Part shown: positions 44,429-52,689 of the stretch, in pieces
How the letters are laid out: each line of letters opens with the position of its first letter
How positions within the stretch are numbered: position 1 is the stretch's first letter
Assembly: GCF_001514495.1 (NCBI RefSeq)
Contig: NZ_BCNM01000013.1
Location: 176,127-240,126 of the forward strand
Reading direction: 5' to 3'
Length of the DNA stretch: 64,000 nt
Source: Paenibacillus pabuli NBRC 13638
GTDB lineage: Bacteria; Bacillota; Bacilli; Paenibacillales; Paenibacillaceae
Notes under the pieces: generated by a model
What the model was told of the DNA's origin: nothing
Database searches by the model: none
The model's input: only the letters and a program-made list of their open reading frames with translations
Position numbers and translations under genes: made by a program

Positions 44429-45745
44429 TTGGAACGTGAAATTCAGGTAAATCAAAAAATGCCGCTTGGCTCAGGCTCACTGCTGAGTCTCCAGCATTTA
44501 TTCGCCATGTTTGGCAGCACGGTACTCGTGCCGAACCTGTTCGGTGTCGACCCAAGTATGATCCTGCTTATGAACGGCATTGGAACATTGTTGTACATAC
44601 TTATGTGTAAAGGAAAGATTCCTGCTTATCTTGGCTCAAGTTTTGCTTTTATCGCACCTGTTTCTTCCGTGCTACTCGAACACCCTAACAACGGATACTC
44701 CATGGCACTTGGAGCGTTCATCATAACAGGAGTTGTTTTCTGCATTGTAGCTCTTATTATCAAGTATGCGGGGACAGGCTGGATTAACGTGGTTTTCCCT
44801 CCAGCGGTTATGGGTGCCATCGTTGCACTGATTGGCCTGGAGCTTGTACCGGTGGCAGCAGGAATGGCTGGTCTGATCAATTCAAGCCCTGCTGAGAACC
44901 CCAACTGGATACCTCAAGCCAAACCGATTATTTTAGCCATGGTTACTCTTGGTATCACTGTTATTGGTGCAGTAACCTTCCGTGGGTTCCCCAAGATCAT
45001 TCACATTCTAATCGGGATTGTATCCGGTTACGTGCTTGGATACTTTATGGGTGAAGTAAATACCGGGAATATAGCGAACGCTGACTTTATCTCGCTGCCT
45101 ACCGTAACAACGCCGTCATTTGACTGGTCTGTCATCTTTACCATTTTACCTGTCGCCCTTGTTGTCATTGTTGAGCACATCGGACATCTGCTAGTAACGA
45201 GCAGCATTGTGGGCAAGGATCTGTCCAAGGACCCGGGTCTGCATCGCTCCCTGCTCGGAAACGGCGTTTCAACCATTCTTTCCGGTTTTGTAGGGTCAAC
45301 ACCGAATACAACTTATGGTGAAAATATTGGTGTTATGGCTCTGACCCGGGTTTACTCGACGTATGTTATTGGCGGCGCAGCCGTCATTGCGGTTGTGCTT
45401 TCGTTTTCCGGTACGTTCTCGGCCCTTATAGCTAACATTCCCGTTCCGGTTATGGGCGGTGTATCCCTGCTTCTGTTCGGAGTTATTGCGGCATCCGGTT
45501 TGCGTATTCTGGTCGAACAGAAAGTGGATTTTGCCAAACCAACCAACCTGCTGCTAACTACCCTTGTACTTGTCATCGGGCTCAGTGGTACTGAGATCAC
45601 GTTTTACGGTGTTCATCTCAAGGGAATGGCTCTGGCAACCATCGTCGGAATCTTGCTAAGCTTGTTATTTAAATTGTTTGAAGTACTTGGCTGGTCGAAT
45701 GATCAAACGGAGAAACAGCCTTTAACCGAGAAAACTCCAGATTGA
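44429..45745 (+). CDS. uraA: Uracil permease (NCS2, UraA/PyrP type)
   Basis: A 438-residue, 14-helix nucleobase:proton symporter. Strong family phrases: EREIQVNQKMPL at the start, SLQHLFAMFGSTVLVP, GKIPAYLGSSFAFI, VEHIGHLLVTSSIVGKDL with substrate-binding Glu/His, and GSTPNTTYGENIGVMALT. TTG at 44429 has AAGGAG about ten bases upstream and gives the normal N-terminus; an out-of-frame ATG lies between the site and the TTG. It is divergent from relA and single-gene. Confidence 0.9.
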   Translation: MEREIQVNQKMPLGSGSLLSLQHLFAMFGSTVLVPNLFGVDPSMILLMNGIGTLLYILMCKGKIPAYLGSSFAFIAPVSSVLLEHPNNGYSMALGAFIITGVVFCIVALIIKYAGTGWINVVFPPAVMGAIVALIGLELVPVAAGMAGLINSSPAENPNWIPQAKPIILAMVTLGITVIGAVTFRGFPKIIHILIGIVSGYVLGYFMGEVNTGNIANADFISLPTVTTPSFDWSVIFTILPVALVVIVEHIGHLLVTSSIVGKDLSKDPGLHRSLLGNGVSTILSGFVGSTPNTTYGENIGVMALTRVYSTYVIGGAAVIAVVLSFSGTFSALIANIPVPVMGGVSLLLFGVIAASGLRILVEQKVDFAKPTNLLLTTLVLVIGLSGTEITFYGVHLKGMALATIVGILLSLLFKLFEVLGWSNDQTEKQPLTEKTPD

Positions 45746-45818
45746 TTTCTAGTTTCAATTGCCTGAACGAACCGTTTTTATTCTTCTTCGCATATACAAT
45801 GGATATAGCGTACCATGC

Positions 45819-45865
45819 AAAAAGCCTGCTCTCTAACCTTTACGGGTTGAGAACAGGCTTTTTTT
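45819..45865. terminator. Bidirectional terminator between uraA and apt
   Basis: AAAAGCCTGCTCTC and GAGAACAGGCTTTTT form a long stem with A- and T-runs on both sides, between convergent genes. Confidence 0.85.
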
Positions 45866-45948
45866 GAAAATAGTTAATGCTGTATATTATTTCCCGGGAA
45901 AAGGGATAATCCAGTTCACATGATTTCACAGCAACACATGCCGAAATC

Positions 45949-46461
45949 CTAGTAATTCATCAATGTAAATACATCAATTCCAGGCAATTTCGCACGTCCA
46001 TTCAAATCGGACAGCTCAATCAGGAATGCTGCACCTGCAATCTTGCCACCCAATTGTTCAATCAGGTTAATGGAGGTAGCAATAGTTCCGCCTGTCGCCA
46101 GCAGATCATCCGCAATCAGGACATTTTGTCCTTTTTCGATCGCATCTGTATGCATAGCAAGCGTATCTTTGCCATATTCAAGATCATAACCGACTTCGAT
46201 CGTCTCTCCAGGCAATTTTCCGCTTTTACGAATCGGAGCAAAACCGACACCCAGAGCGTACGCCAGAGGAGCGCCCACAACGAATCCACGTGCTTCAGGT
46301 CCAGCAATAACGTCAATTTTGAGATCCGAAACCATTACTTTCAGCTCATTGATCGCCTTGCGGTACATTTCTCCATCCTTCAACAATGTCGTAATGTCTT
46401 TGAAGCTGATTCCCGGTTGTGGAAAGTCAGGAATGACACGAATATACTCTTTAAAATCCAA
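45949..46461 (-). CDS. apt: Adenine phosphoribosyltransferase
   Basis: A 170-residue type I PRTase that salvages adenine to AMP. PRPP loop VLIADDLLATGGT, GPEARGFVVGAPLAYALG, and N-terminal FPQPGISFKDITTLL. Start is TTG behind AGGAGGAGATTATT. It lies 37 bp after recJ, the order recJ-apt-relA of B. subtilis, except that uraA now separates apt from relA. Confidence 0.96.
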   Translation of the reverse strand: MDFKEYIRVIPDFPQPGISFKDITTLLKDGEMYRKAINELKVMVSDLKIDVIAGPEARGFVVGAPLAYALGVGFAPIRKSGKLPGETIEVGYDLEYGKDTLAMHTDAIEKGQNVLIADDLLATGGTIATSINLIEQLGGKIAGAAFLIELSDLNGRAKLPGIDVFTLMNY

Positions 46462-46498
46462 AATAATCTCCTCCTAAAATAAATAGCACAACTTCTAT

Positions 46499-48907
46499 CT
46501 AAGATACGCCCTTCATCCGGGATATCATCCATTGAGTCAGCTGAGGGGTGGGTGCATCCAGCATCACCTGCTCTGTCTCGGCCATACTTTCCAGTGCCTG
46601 ATAGTGACGCGAAGCGGTTAGCTCACGCTTGGGCGGGTTATCCACAAACGCTATCTTCCCATTGTCTCTGGTAATGAACGATAACTCTTCAAAAACATTC
46701 AGCATCATGGTTATCATGCGTGTCGAGCATCCACACTGACGACTGAGCAAAGGAGTAATCTCTTGTTCATCCACCGGCTCAGCTCTCCATTTAGACACCA
46801 GCATATAAATACGCTTAAAAAGTTCTCTGGAAGGCATCTGAAGGCGATCTCGGTGGTTGCCTGATCCGTGCAGCAGGATGATATTCTCGGCTCCGCTAAA
46901 TAAGGACAGCATGGCATCAAGTTGTTCCGGGGTTTCCGGCGTATCAAACACAAATAACGTCCGGATCTGTTCCTGTCCATAATGCTGCGCAGCAGCATTA
47001 CACGGAAACAACCCGACCTTTCTATCATATACCCAAAGGCCCGGTTCATACAATGAATTTCCCTCGGAAACATTCGTTTCTTTGCGGACGATGGCACCGA
47101 TAGAGCCTGACTTGTATCGTAAATGTACATCAAGCGCACTCAGGAACTGTTTCATCGCGTTCAGCGGCTCCGTATTGCCTCGCAGATCGAACACTTGCGC
47201 CTGCGGGACGTGGATGTCCTGCAGCATCAATTGTGGCTTTCTCATTCCATTCCACTCATTAATGGACAATTCCCCCATCACATCTATGATGGACCCTGGC
47301 GGCAAAAACTCAGCCAATGCTCCCTTGCCAAAAGCGACTGTCTCCAGCTGCTGTCCGTCCTGTTCCAAAACCAGTTTCAGATGACGTTTCTCACGTCCCA
47401 TCGTCCGTGTTTCTTTTACAGTTACATGGCGAAATACAAAGCGAGGGGAAGGATTGCTCATGCCAAACGGTTGCAACCTGTCGATTTCTTGAATGACCTG
47501 TAACGGCACATCACTGATTCTGCATTCATCATCAGCAAGACGATGGGGAACAAAATCTTCTTCCTTCAATACATTTGCAGCAAACTCGTTCAGTCCTGCT
47601 TCGAGCTCTTTAAGTTGATCACGATGAAGACTCATGCCTGCTGCAGCTGGGTGACCCCCATAATGGTCCATCATGTGTTTACAAGCCGTTAATGCCTCAT
47701 AGATATCCAGTCCTTCTATAGAGCGTGCTGAGCCTTTACAAGCGCCGCTCTCCGGATCGATGCCCAGGATTAGCGTTGGCCGATAGTATCGTTCAAGTAA
47801 CTTGGAAGCTACAATACCTACAACTCCGACATTCCAACCTTCTCCCGCCAAAACGATGACATCCGGGACGGCCCCTGAGTTAAGCTCCATTTTCTGCTCC
47901 AACTGGGCTGTCGCTTCCAAAAGTATGCCCTCAACAACCTGTTGCCTTTCACGATTCAGCAAGTCCAGTTGGCCTGCCAGAGTATGTGCCTCATCCAGAT
48001 CCTCGGTTGTAAGCAGCGACACTGCCCTTCCAGCGTGATCCAGACGTCCGCTGGCGTTAATGCGCGGAGCCATGGCAAAGGCAATATTGATTGAAGTAAC
48101 CTGACTTTGATCCACGCCACTAATTTCAAGCAGAGCACTTACACCAGGCAGACGTGTGCCTCGCATGGACTCAACACCATAACTGACGATAACCCGATTC
48201 TCACCTTCCAAAGGCATCAAATCGGCAACCGTACCGATCGCGGCAATCTCCATCCATTCTCCAGGCACTTCTCCAATTAATGCCTGAGCCAGCTTTAAAG
48301 CTACACCCGCACCAGCCAATCCTTTAAAAGGATAAGGACAGTCCGGAAGCTTGGGATTAATGAGCGTATAGGCCTCAGGCAAAACTTCAGGTGGTTCATG
48401 ATGATCCGTCACAATGACTTCCATTCCCAGTGTTGCCGCATAGGCGATCTGCTCTACGGCACTGATTCCGGTATCTACCGTGATAATCAGCGTGACCCCC
48501 TGTTGATGGGCCCAATCCAGCGCATGATTGTGCAGACCGTATCCCTCATTGGAACGATGGGGAATATAAATGTCGTAGGATGCGCCAAGATGGCGCATTA
48601 AATGAATCATCAGCGATGTACTGGATACTCCGTCCGCGTCGTAGTCCCCATATATTAAAATATGTTCTTCCCGCTCAATGGCCTGCTGGATTCGGGGCAC
48701 AGCTTCTTTCATGCCTAGAAGCAGATAAGGATCATGCATCTGATTCAGATCAGGATGCAGAAATTGCTCAGCCTCTGATTCATTATGAACCCCCCGACTG
48801 ACCAGTAAACGTCCAACAAGTGATGAAACGGAAAGCGCCTGCGAGAGTCCCGCAGCCGCCTCCAAATCGATATTCGGTGTGTTCCACCGGTATTGCGAAT
48901 AAAGCAA
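46499..48907 (-). CDS. recJ: Single-stranded-DNA-specific exonuclease RecJ
   Basis: An 802-residue RecJ with the long C-terminal extension usual in Bacilli. DHH motifs: YGDYDADGVSSTSLM, ADHHEPPEVLP (VTDHHEPP), DHH-associated domain DHYGGHPAAAGMSL, then an OB-fold near 470-560. It degrades ssDNA 5'-3' in repair and recombination. Start TTG at 48907 with AAAGGAG upstream. Confidence 0.94.
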   Translation of the reverse strand: MLYSQYRWNTPNIDLEAAAGLSQALSVSSLVGRLLVSRGVHNESEAEQFLHPDLNQMHDPYLLLGMKEAVPRIQQAIEREEHILIYGDYDADGVSSTSLMIHLMRHLGASYDIYIPHRSNEGYGLHNHALDWAHQQGVTLIITVDTGISAVEQIAYAATLGMEVIVTDHHEPPEVLPEAYTLINPKLPDCPYPFKGLAGAGVALKLAQALIGEVPGEWMEIAAIGTVADLMPLEGENRVIVSYGVESMRGTRLPGVSALLEISGVDQSQVTSINIAFAMAPRINASGRLDHAGRAVSLLTTEDLDEAHTLAGQLDLLNRERQQVVEGILLEATAQLEQKMELNSGAVPDVIVLAGEGWNVGVVGIVASKLLERYYRPTLILGIDPESGACKGSARSIEGLDIYEALTACKHMMDHYGGHPAAAGMSLHRDQLKELEAGLNEFAANVLKEEDFVPHRLADDECRISDVPLQVIQEIDRLQPFGMSNPSPRFVFRHVTVKETRTMGREKRHLKLVLEQDGQQLETVAFGKGALAEFLPPGSIIDVMGELSINEWNGMRKPQLMLQDIHVPQAQVFDLRGNTEPLNAMKQFLSALDVHLRYKSGSIGAIVRKETNVSEGNSLYEPGLWVYDRKVGLFPCNAAAQHYGQEQIRTLFVFDTPETPEQLDAMLSLFSGAENIILLHGSGNHRDRLQMPSRELFKRIYMLVSKWRAEPVDEQEITPLLSRQCGCSTRMITMMLNVFEELSFITRDNGKIAFVDNPPKRELTASRHYQALESMAETEQVMLDAPTPQLTQWMISRMKGVS

Positions 48908-48946
48908 TGATAACGCTCCTTTCCTGATCTACTGGACCAAGCTTCA

Positions 48947-49912
48947 TTACTGAATTAATGTCGCTTCAGGATCTGGCAGTTCATGATTGGATTTATAAGG
49001 ATATCCGGGATCATAAGGTATGGCTTGAATCTGTACTTCTTTGACATGACTGAACCGGGTCAGGAGCAGTGTCTTCGCCCGATTTGCAATTTCCTGTGCC
49101 TCAAGCACGGAAATTCTGGGGTTCACACTAATGACCAGTTCAATCGTTACATCATGTTCTTGTTCACGAGCAACCAGATGTTCAATCGTAATGATGCCAT
49201 ATACACGCTGCACCGTCTCTTTGAAATCATGTGCCTCTTCTTGTTCCAGTTCCTGAACGAGTGAACCATACACCGTATCCACAATCATTCTATACCCTTT
49301 GTGAAGCACAAAACAGGAAGCAATCAAGGCAGCGGCAGGGTCCATGTATCGAAGAATGCTCCACCCCGTGGTCTCCCCTGCCATGGAACCTATAATGCCG
49401 ACCAATACAACAAGTGAACAGTAAAGCGACCGCCGATGCTGCTGGGCATAAGCCAGAGCCTGCGATTGATTTCGTTTACGGAAATACCGATACTGGTATT
49501 GAAAGATCGCTTCCTTGACAGCTAACGCTGCAAAAGCCACCACTAGTGCATGAGTGTACTTCTCCAGCGATTCGGGTTCATCTCCAGACAGACTAGTCAG
49601 AGCGGAGATAGCAATTTGCAAGCCACCCATAAGAATGAGCACAGACAATAATACCGAAATCCCAGGTCTCGCGATACGTGAATGTTCCTTTGACCGCTCC
49701 CTACGAGCCTTGCTTTTCGTTTGTACAGACTTCGAGGGAAAGAGACCGGACAATGAAGAAGCAGCTTCTGAGGCTGAGTACAGGCCGTCTGCAAGCAGCG
49801 ATTTGCTGTTTGCCATATAACCGAATCCAGCCTTAATTACTGCAAGTGTCATATTCCCGGCGATCCCGCTCCACGTGGCAGCGTGAGCAGAAGGGATACG
49901 TTCTCTGGTCAT
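48947..49912 (-). CDS. Cation diffusion facilitator family protein with altered metal site
   Basis: A 321-residue CDF-type protein: membrane domain of about six helices and a C-terminal cytoplasmic ferredoxin-like domain (EHLVAREQEHDVTIELVISVNP). Typical CDF pumps export Zn, Fe or Mn using Asp/His in helices 2 and 5. Here the helix-2 stretch reads LLADGLYSASEAASS (the usual His is Tyr, the second Asp is Glu) and helix 5 reads QHRRSLYCS (the usual Asp is Leu), so the metal site looks changed. The ATG at 49912 has AAAGGGGG upstream. It follows secF and precedes recJ, all on one strand. Confidence 0.85.
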   Translation of the reverse strand: MTRERIPSAHAATWSGIAGNMTLAVIKAGFGYMANSKSLLADGLYSASEAASSLSGLFPSKSVQTKSKARRERSKEHSRIARPGISVLLSVLILMGGLQIAISALTSLSGDEPESLEKYTHALVVAFAALAVKEAIFQYQYRYFRKRNQSQALAYAQQHRRSLYCSLVVLVGIIGSMAGETTGWSILRYMDPAAALIASCFVLHKGYRMIVDTVYGSLVQELEQEEAHDFKETVQRVYGIITIEHLVAREQEHDVTIELVISVNPRISVLEAQEIANRAKTLLLTRFSHVKEVQIQAIPYDPGYPYKSNHELPDPEATLIQ

Positions 49913-49985
49913 GGATATGCCCCCTTTATTACTCACCTAAAGTTGCAAAACCGCGCCTGGCAGACGCGGCTTTACTATAACATAT

Positions 49986-50894
49986 TTAGTTGGATGCTTT
50001 GACAGCTGCTTTAGGTTTCTCTGTTTGTTTACCTTTGAGCGCCAGCCACAATGGAGCGGCGATGTAGATCGAAGAATATGCACCGAACAACGTTCCGATG
50101 ACCATGGCAAGTGAGAACATGCGAATGGATTCCCCACCAAAAATAAACAAGCAGAGCGAAGCGACAAATACGGTGAACGTCGTATTCAGGGAACGTGTCA
50201 TCGTTTGCGCCAAACTGCGGTTGACTACTTCACGCAAGTCGGCTTTCGTAGTCTTTTTGGCAAAACGCAAATTCTCACGAATCCGGTCAAAGATAACGAT
50301 TGTATCATTGATCGAGAATCCGACAATCGTTAGTACAGCCGTAATGAAGGTCAAATTAACTTCCAAACGGAAGATGGAGAATACACTAATGACTACAAAC
50401 GCATCATGGAAAAGCGCAATTACAGCAGCCAATCCAAACCGCCATTCAAATCGGATGGCTACATAGATCATAATCCCGACACTTGCGATAAGAACCGCGT
50501 ATATGGCATTGCGTTCAAGCTCTTTAGCCATCTCCGGGTCAACCGTATTGACTTCATAAGAAGCGGTTGAATCCAGTTTGGTGAACTCTTGCTTAAACTT
50601 ACTTTCCTGAGTTTCATCCAAAACATTCGAAAACCGAACGTTCACCCGATCAGCACCAGGAGTAATATGAACATCGTTTGCGTCAACGCCAAGCTCCGTC
50701 ACAATCGGCTTGATTTGCTCCGTCGTGATTGCTTTGGATACAGTAATATCCACATTTGAACCTGAGCGGAAATCAACTGCATAATTTAACCCCAGAGCTA
50801 GAATACTTATAATCCCGGCGATGGTCAAAATAATAGAAAAAATATAGGCAATTTTACTGCCCTTAACATAATCAAAATTCCAATTAAAGCGCAC
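49986..50894 (-). CDS. secF: Protein translocase subunit SecF
   Basis: A 302-residue, six-helix membrane protein that works with SecD to use the proton gradient late in protein export. FDYVKGSKIAYIFSIIL, the GLNYAVDFRSGSNVDI motif, VGFSINDTIVIFDRIREN and RSLAQTMTRSLNTT are conserved. GTG at 50894 has AAGGAG about ten bases upstream; the next GTG upstream (50903) lies against the site. The start overlaps the secD stop by 11 bp, so the two are translationally coupled. Confidence 0.94.
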   Translation of the reverse strand: MRFNWNFDYVKGSKIAYIFSIILTIAGIISILALGLNYAVDFRSGSNVDITVSKAITTEQIKPIVTELGVDANDVHITPGADRVNVRFSNVLDETQESKFKQEFTKLDSTASYEVNTVDPEMAKELERNAIYAVLIASVGIMIYVAIRFEWRFGLAAVIALFHDAFVVISVFSIFRLEVNLTFITAVLTIVGFSINDTIVIFDRIRENLRFAKKTTKADLREVVNRSLAQTMTRSLNTTFTVFVASLCLFIFGGESIRMFSLAMVIGTLFGAYSSIYIAAPLWLALKGKQTEKPKAAVKASN

Positions 50895-52134
50895 GAATTT
50901 CACTCTCCTTCACTCCGAAGTACTTAGGCTTCTTCAATACGTTAGCCCGCACAAGCAGGGTCAACAGGAAGCGGGAGAAGAAAATGTTCGTGATAATACT
51001 GGTCACGATGTCAAAAATCAGCACGAGTGCAAAACCTTTAACTGCACCAGTACCCAAGAAGAACATAACTGCGGCAGCAATAATGGTCGTAATGTTGGAG
51101 TCAATAATGGTACGGAATGAACTTTTACCACCAGCCCTAACTGAAGACAGAATCGACTTGCCGCTGCGCATTTCTTCCTTGATCCGTTCATACGTAATGA
51201 TGTTAGCATCCACGGCCATTCCAATACCCAGGATAAATGCCGCAATCCCCGGAAGGGTAAGCACGAATTCTCCCATATAGAAGATCGCAAGTACCAGCCA
51301 CGTATGTGTAATCAGGGCGAAGCTCGCAATAATCCCCGGAATACGATACAAACCAATCATGAACACCAGGATAATTACGGAACCAATTAATCCCGCTTTA
51401 ATCGTCTGATCCAGAGAAAGCTTACCGAGCGTTGCACCAACGCTTTGAGAGTATTTCTCTGTCAGTTTCAGTGGCAACGCACCCAAATTAATGGTATCCC
51501 GAAGCTGATTGGCTTCCTCACGTGAATAGTTACCTGTAATTTGTGCGGAACCATCGCTCAGCTGCTGCTGCACGGTTGGAGCTGACAGCAATTGATCATC
51601 CAGATAGATGGCCAAAGGTTGTCCAATCAAACGTTTGGTGACTTCAGCAAACTTGGCTTTGTCTTTAACCTGGATATCGATCATCGGCTCGTTGAGTTGG
51701 TTGAATACCACTTTGGCACCATTCTCAACAAACTCATTTCCCCGAAGCTCGATTTTGGTGTATTCGCCTTCTTTGTCATTCTTCGCCTTACTGCGGAAGG
51801 TCATGACAGCAGGTTCTTTCATTTTGGCTCTAACCTCAGCCTCGTCAGTAACCCCTGCCAACTTCAAGCGGATCCGGTTCGTTCCTTCAGTTGTTACTTC
51901 CGGCTCACTTGTTCCGAGCGCATTGGCACGGCTCTCCAGACTTTTGGCTGTTTGCACCAAAGATGCTTTGGTGACTTGTTGTCCTTGTTCCAGCGGCTCT
52001 GCTTCATATAAGATCTCGTAGCCTCCCTTTAAATCAAGGCCCAAGCGTATATTTTTGAGCAGCCCTGGACTTGTGCCCAACATTACTCCTGCGGTCACAA
52101 GCACGACCAAAATGAAACTGACGATTCTTTTCAT
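50884..52134 (-). CDS. secD: Protein translocase subunit SecD
   Basis: A 416-residue, six-helix membrane protein. LGLDLKGGYEILYEAEPL, the periplasmic-type P1 region (about 100-220), NLGALPLKLTEKYSQSVGATLG, and LGIGMAVDANIITYERIKEEM with the proton-path aspartate. In B. subtilis SecD and SecF are one fused chain; here they are separate. The ATG at 52134 has AGGAACGGC upstream; an earlier in-frame start would include the promoter. Confidence 0.94.
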   Translation of the reverse strand: MKRIVSFILVVLVTAGVMLGTSPGLLKNIRLGLDLKGGYEILYEAEPLEQGQQVTKASLVQTAKSLESRANALGTSEPEVTTEGTNRIRLKLAGVTDEAEVRAKMKEPAVMTFRSKAKNDKEGEYTKIELRGNEFVENGAKVVFNQLNEPMIDIQVKDKAKFAEVTKRLIGQPLAIYLDDQLLSAPTVQQQLSDGSAQITGNYSREEANQLRDTINLGALPLKLTEKYSQSVGATLGKLSLDQTIKAGLIGSVIILVFMIGLYRIPGIIASFALITHTWLVLAIFYMGEFVLTLPGIAAFILGIGMAVDANIITYERIKEEMRSGKSILSSVRAGGKSSFRTIIDSNITTIIAAAVMFFLGTGAVKGFALVLIFDIVTSIITNIFFSRFLLTLLVRANVLKKPKYFGVKESEIRAL

Positions 52135-52170
52135 GCCGTTCCTAGATCCCCTTTCGTTCTCAATATTCCT

Positions 52171-52199
52171 ATTATAGCGATGCCGTAAAAAGCAGTCAA
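52171..52199 (-). promoter_or_regulatory. Sigma-A promoter of secD-secF
   Basis: TTGACT and TATAAT separated by 17 bp on the minus strand, about 37 bp before secD and just after the comN terminator. Confidence 0.88.
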
Positions 52200-52207
52200 T
52201 TTCCAAC

Positions 52208-52238
52208 AAAAAAGATCCCTTTCGCTAGAAAGAGGACC
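52208..52238 (-). terminator. Terminator overlapping the end of comN
   Basis: On the minus strand the 5' arm (within GGTCCTCTTTC) lies in the last codons of comN, the TAG stop is in the loop, and GAAAGGGATC then TTTTTT completes the hairpin. Confidence 0.7.
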
Positions 52239-52473
52239 CCCGGTATGCAGACACGGTCATAAAGTTCATAAAGCTTGTTGCTTTCAGCGACAATATGTCG
52301 TTCACCAGCTGGTGAAGCGGTGGAATGCCCTGCTTTTCATATTTATGACTAACGCAATTCCAGACATCTTTGCTGGTGACATATTCGTAACCGACAAGCC
52401 TTAATTCCTCTGCCTTGCTGCGGCAGAGCATCTCTATAGACTGTTCCAACTCCACATCATTCATATCTTCCAA
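52225..52473 (-). CDS. comN: ComN-type post-transcriptional regulator
   Basis: An 82-residue protein of the family of B. subtilis ComN (YrzD), which acts after transcription on the comE competence operon. Conserved stretches: LEQSIEMLCRSKAEELRLVGYEYVTSKDVWNCV (as two blocks) and LHQLVNDILSLKATSFMNFMT. TTG at 52473 has GGGAGG seven bases upstream. It lies between secD and spoVB, as in B. subtilis. Confidence 0.85.
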   Translation of the reverse strand: MEDMNDVELEQSIEMLCRSKAEELRLVGYEYVTSKDVWNCVSHKYEKQGIPPLHQLVNDILSLKATSFMNFMTVSAYRGSSF

Positions 52474-52593
52474 CGGGGAGCCTCCCTTCGTACATCCAAG
52501 CCTTTATGCGGCATCAATATTACATCATTCGACTTTACCCGATCATATTCCTTCTTGTGGATGATGGATCTTTTTGTTAATTGTGTCCAAGTT

Positions 52594-52624
52594 GTCATGA
52601 GAAGATAAAGGACTGGCATAGGAT
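52594..52624 (+). promoter_or_regulatory. Candidate sigma-E promoter of spoVB
   Basis: GTCATGAG and CATAGGAT, 15 bp apart, match the B. subtilis sigma-E elements (GKMATATT / CATACAMT) at 5 and 6 of 8 positions. They lie about 65 bp before the start. B. subtilis spoVB is sigma-E dependent. Confidence 0.4.
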
Positions 52625-52689
52625 GAAGAACGACGGCTTTGTCCCGTTTATGAAAACCTGTACTTTTCAACCGGGAAAGAGGGGTATTC

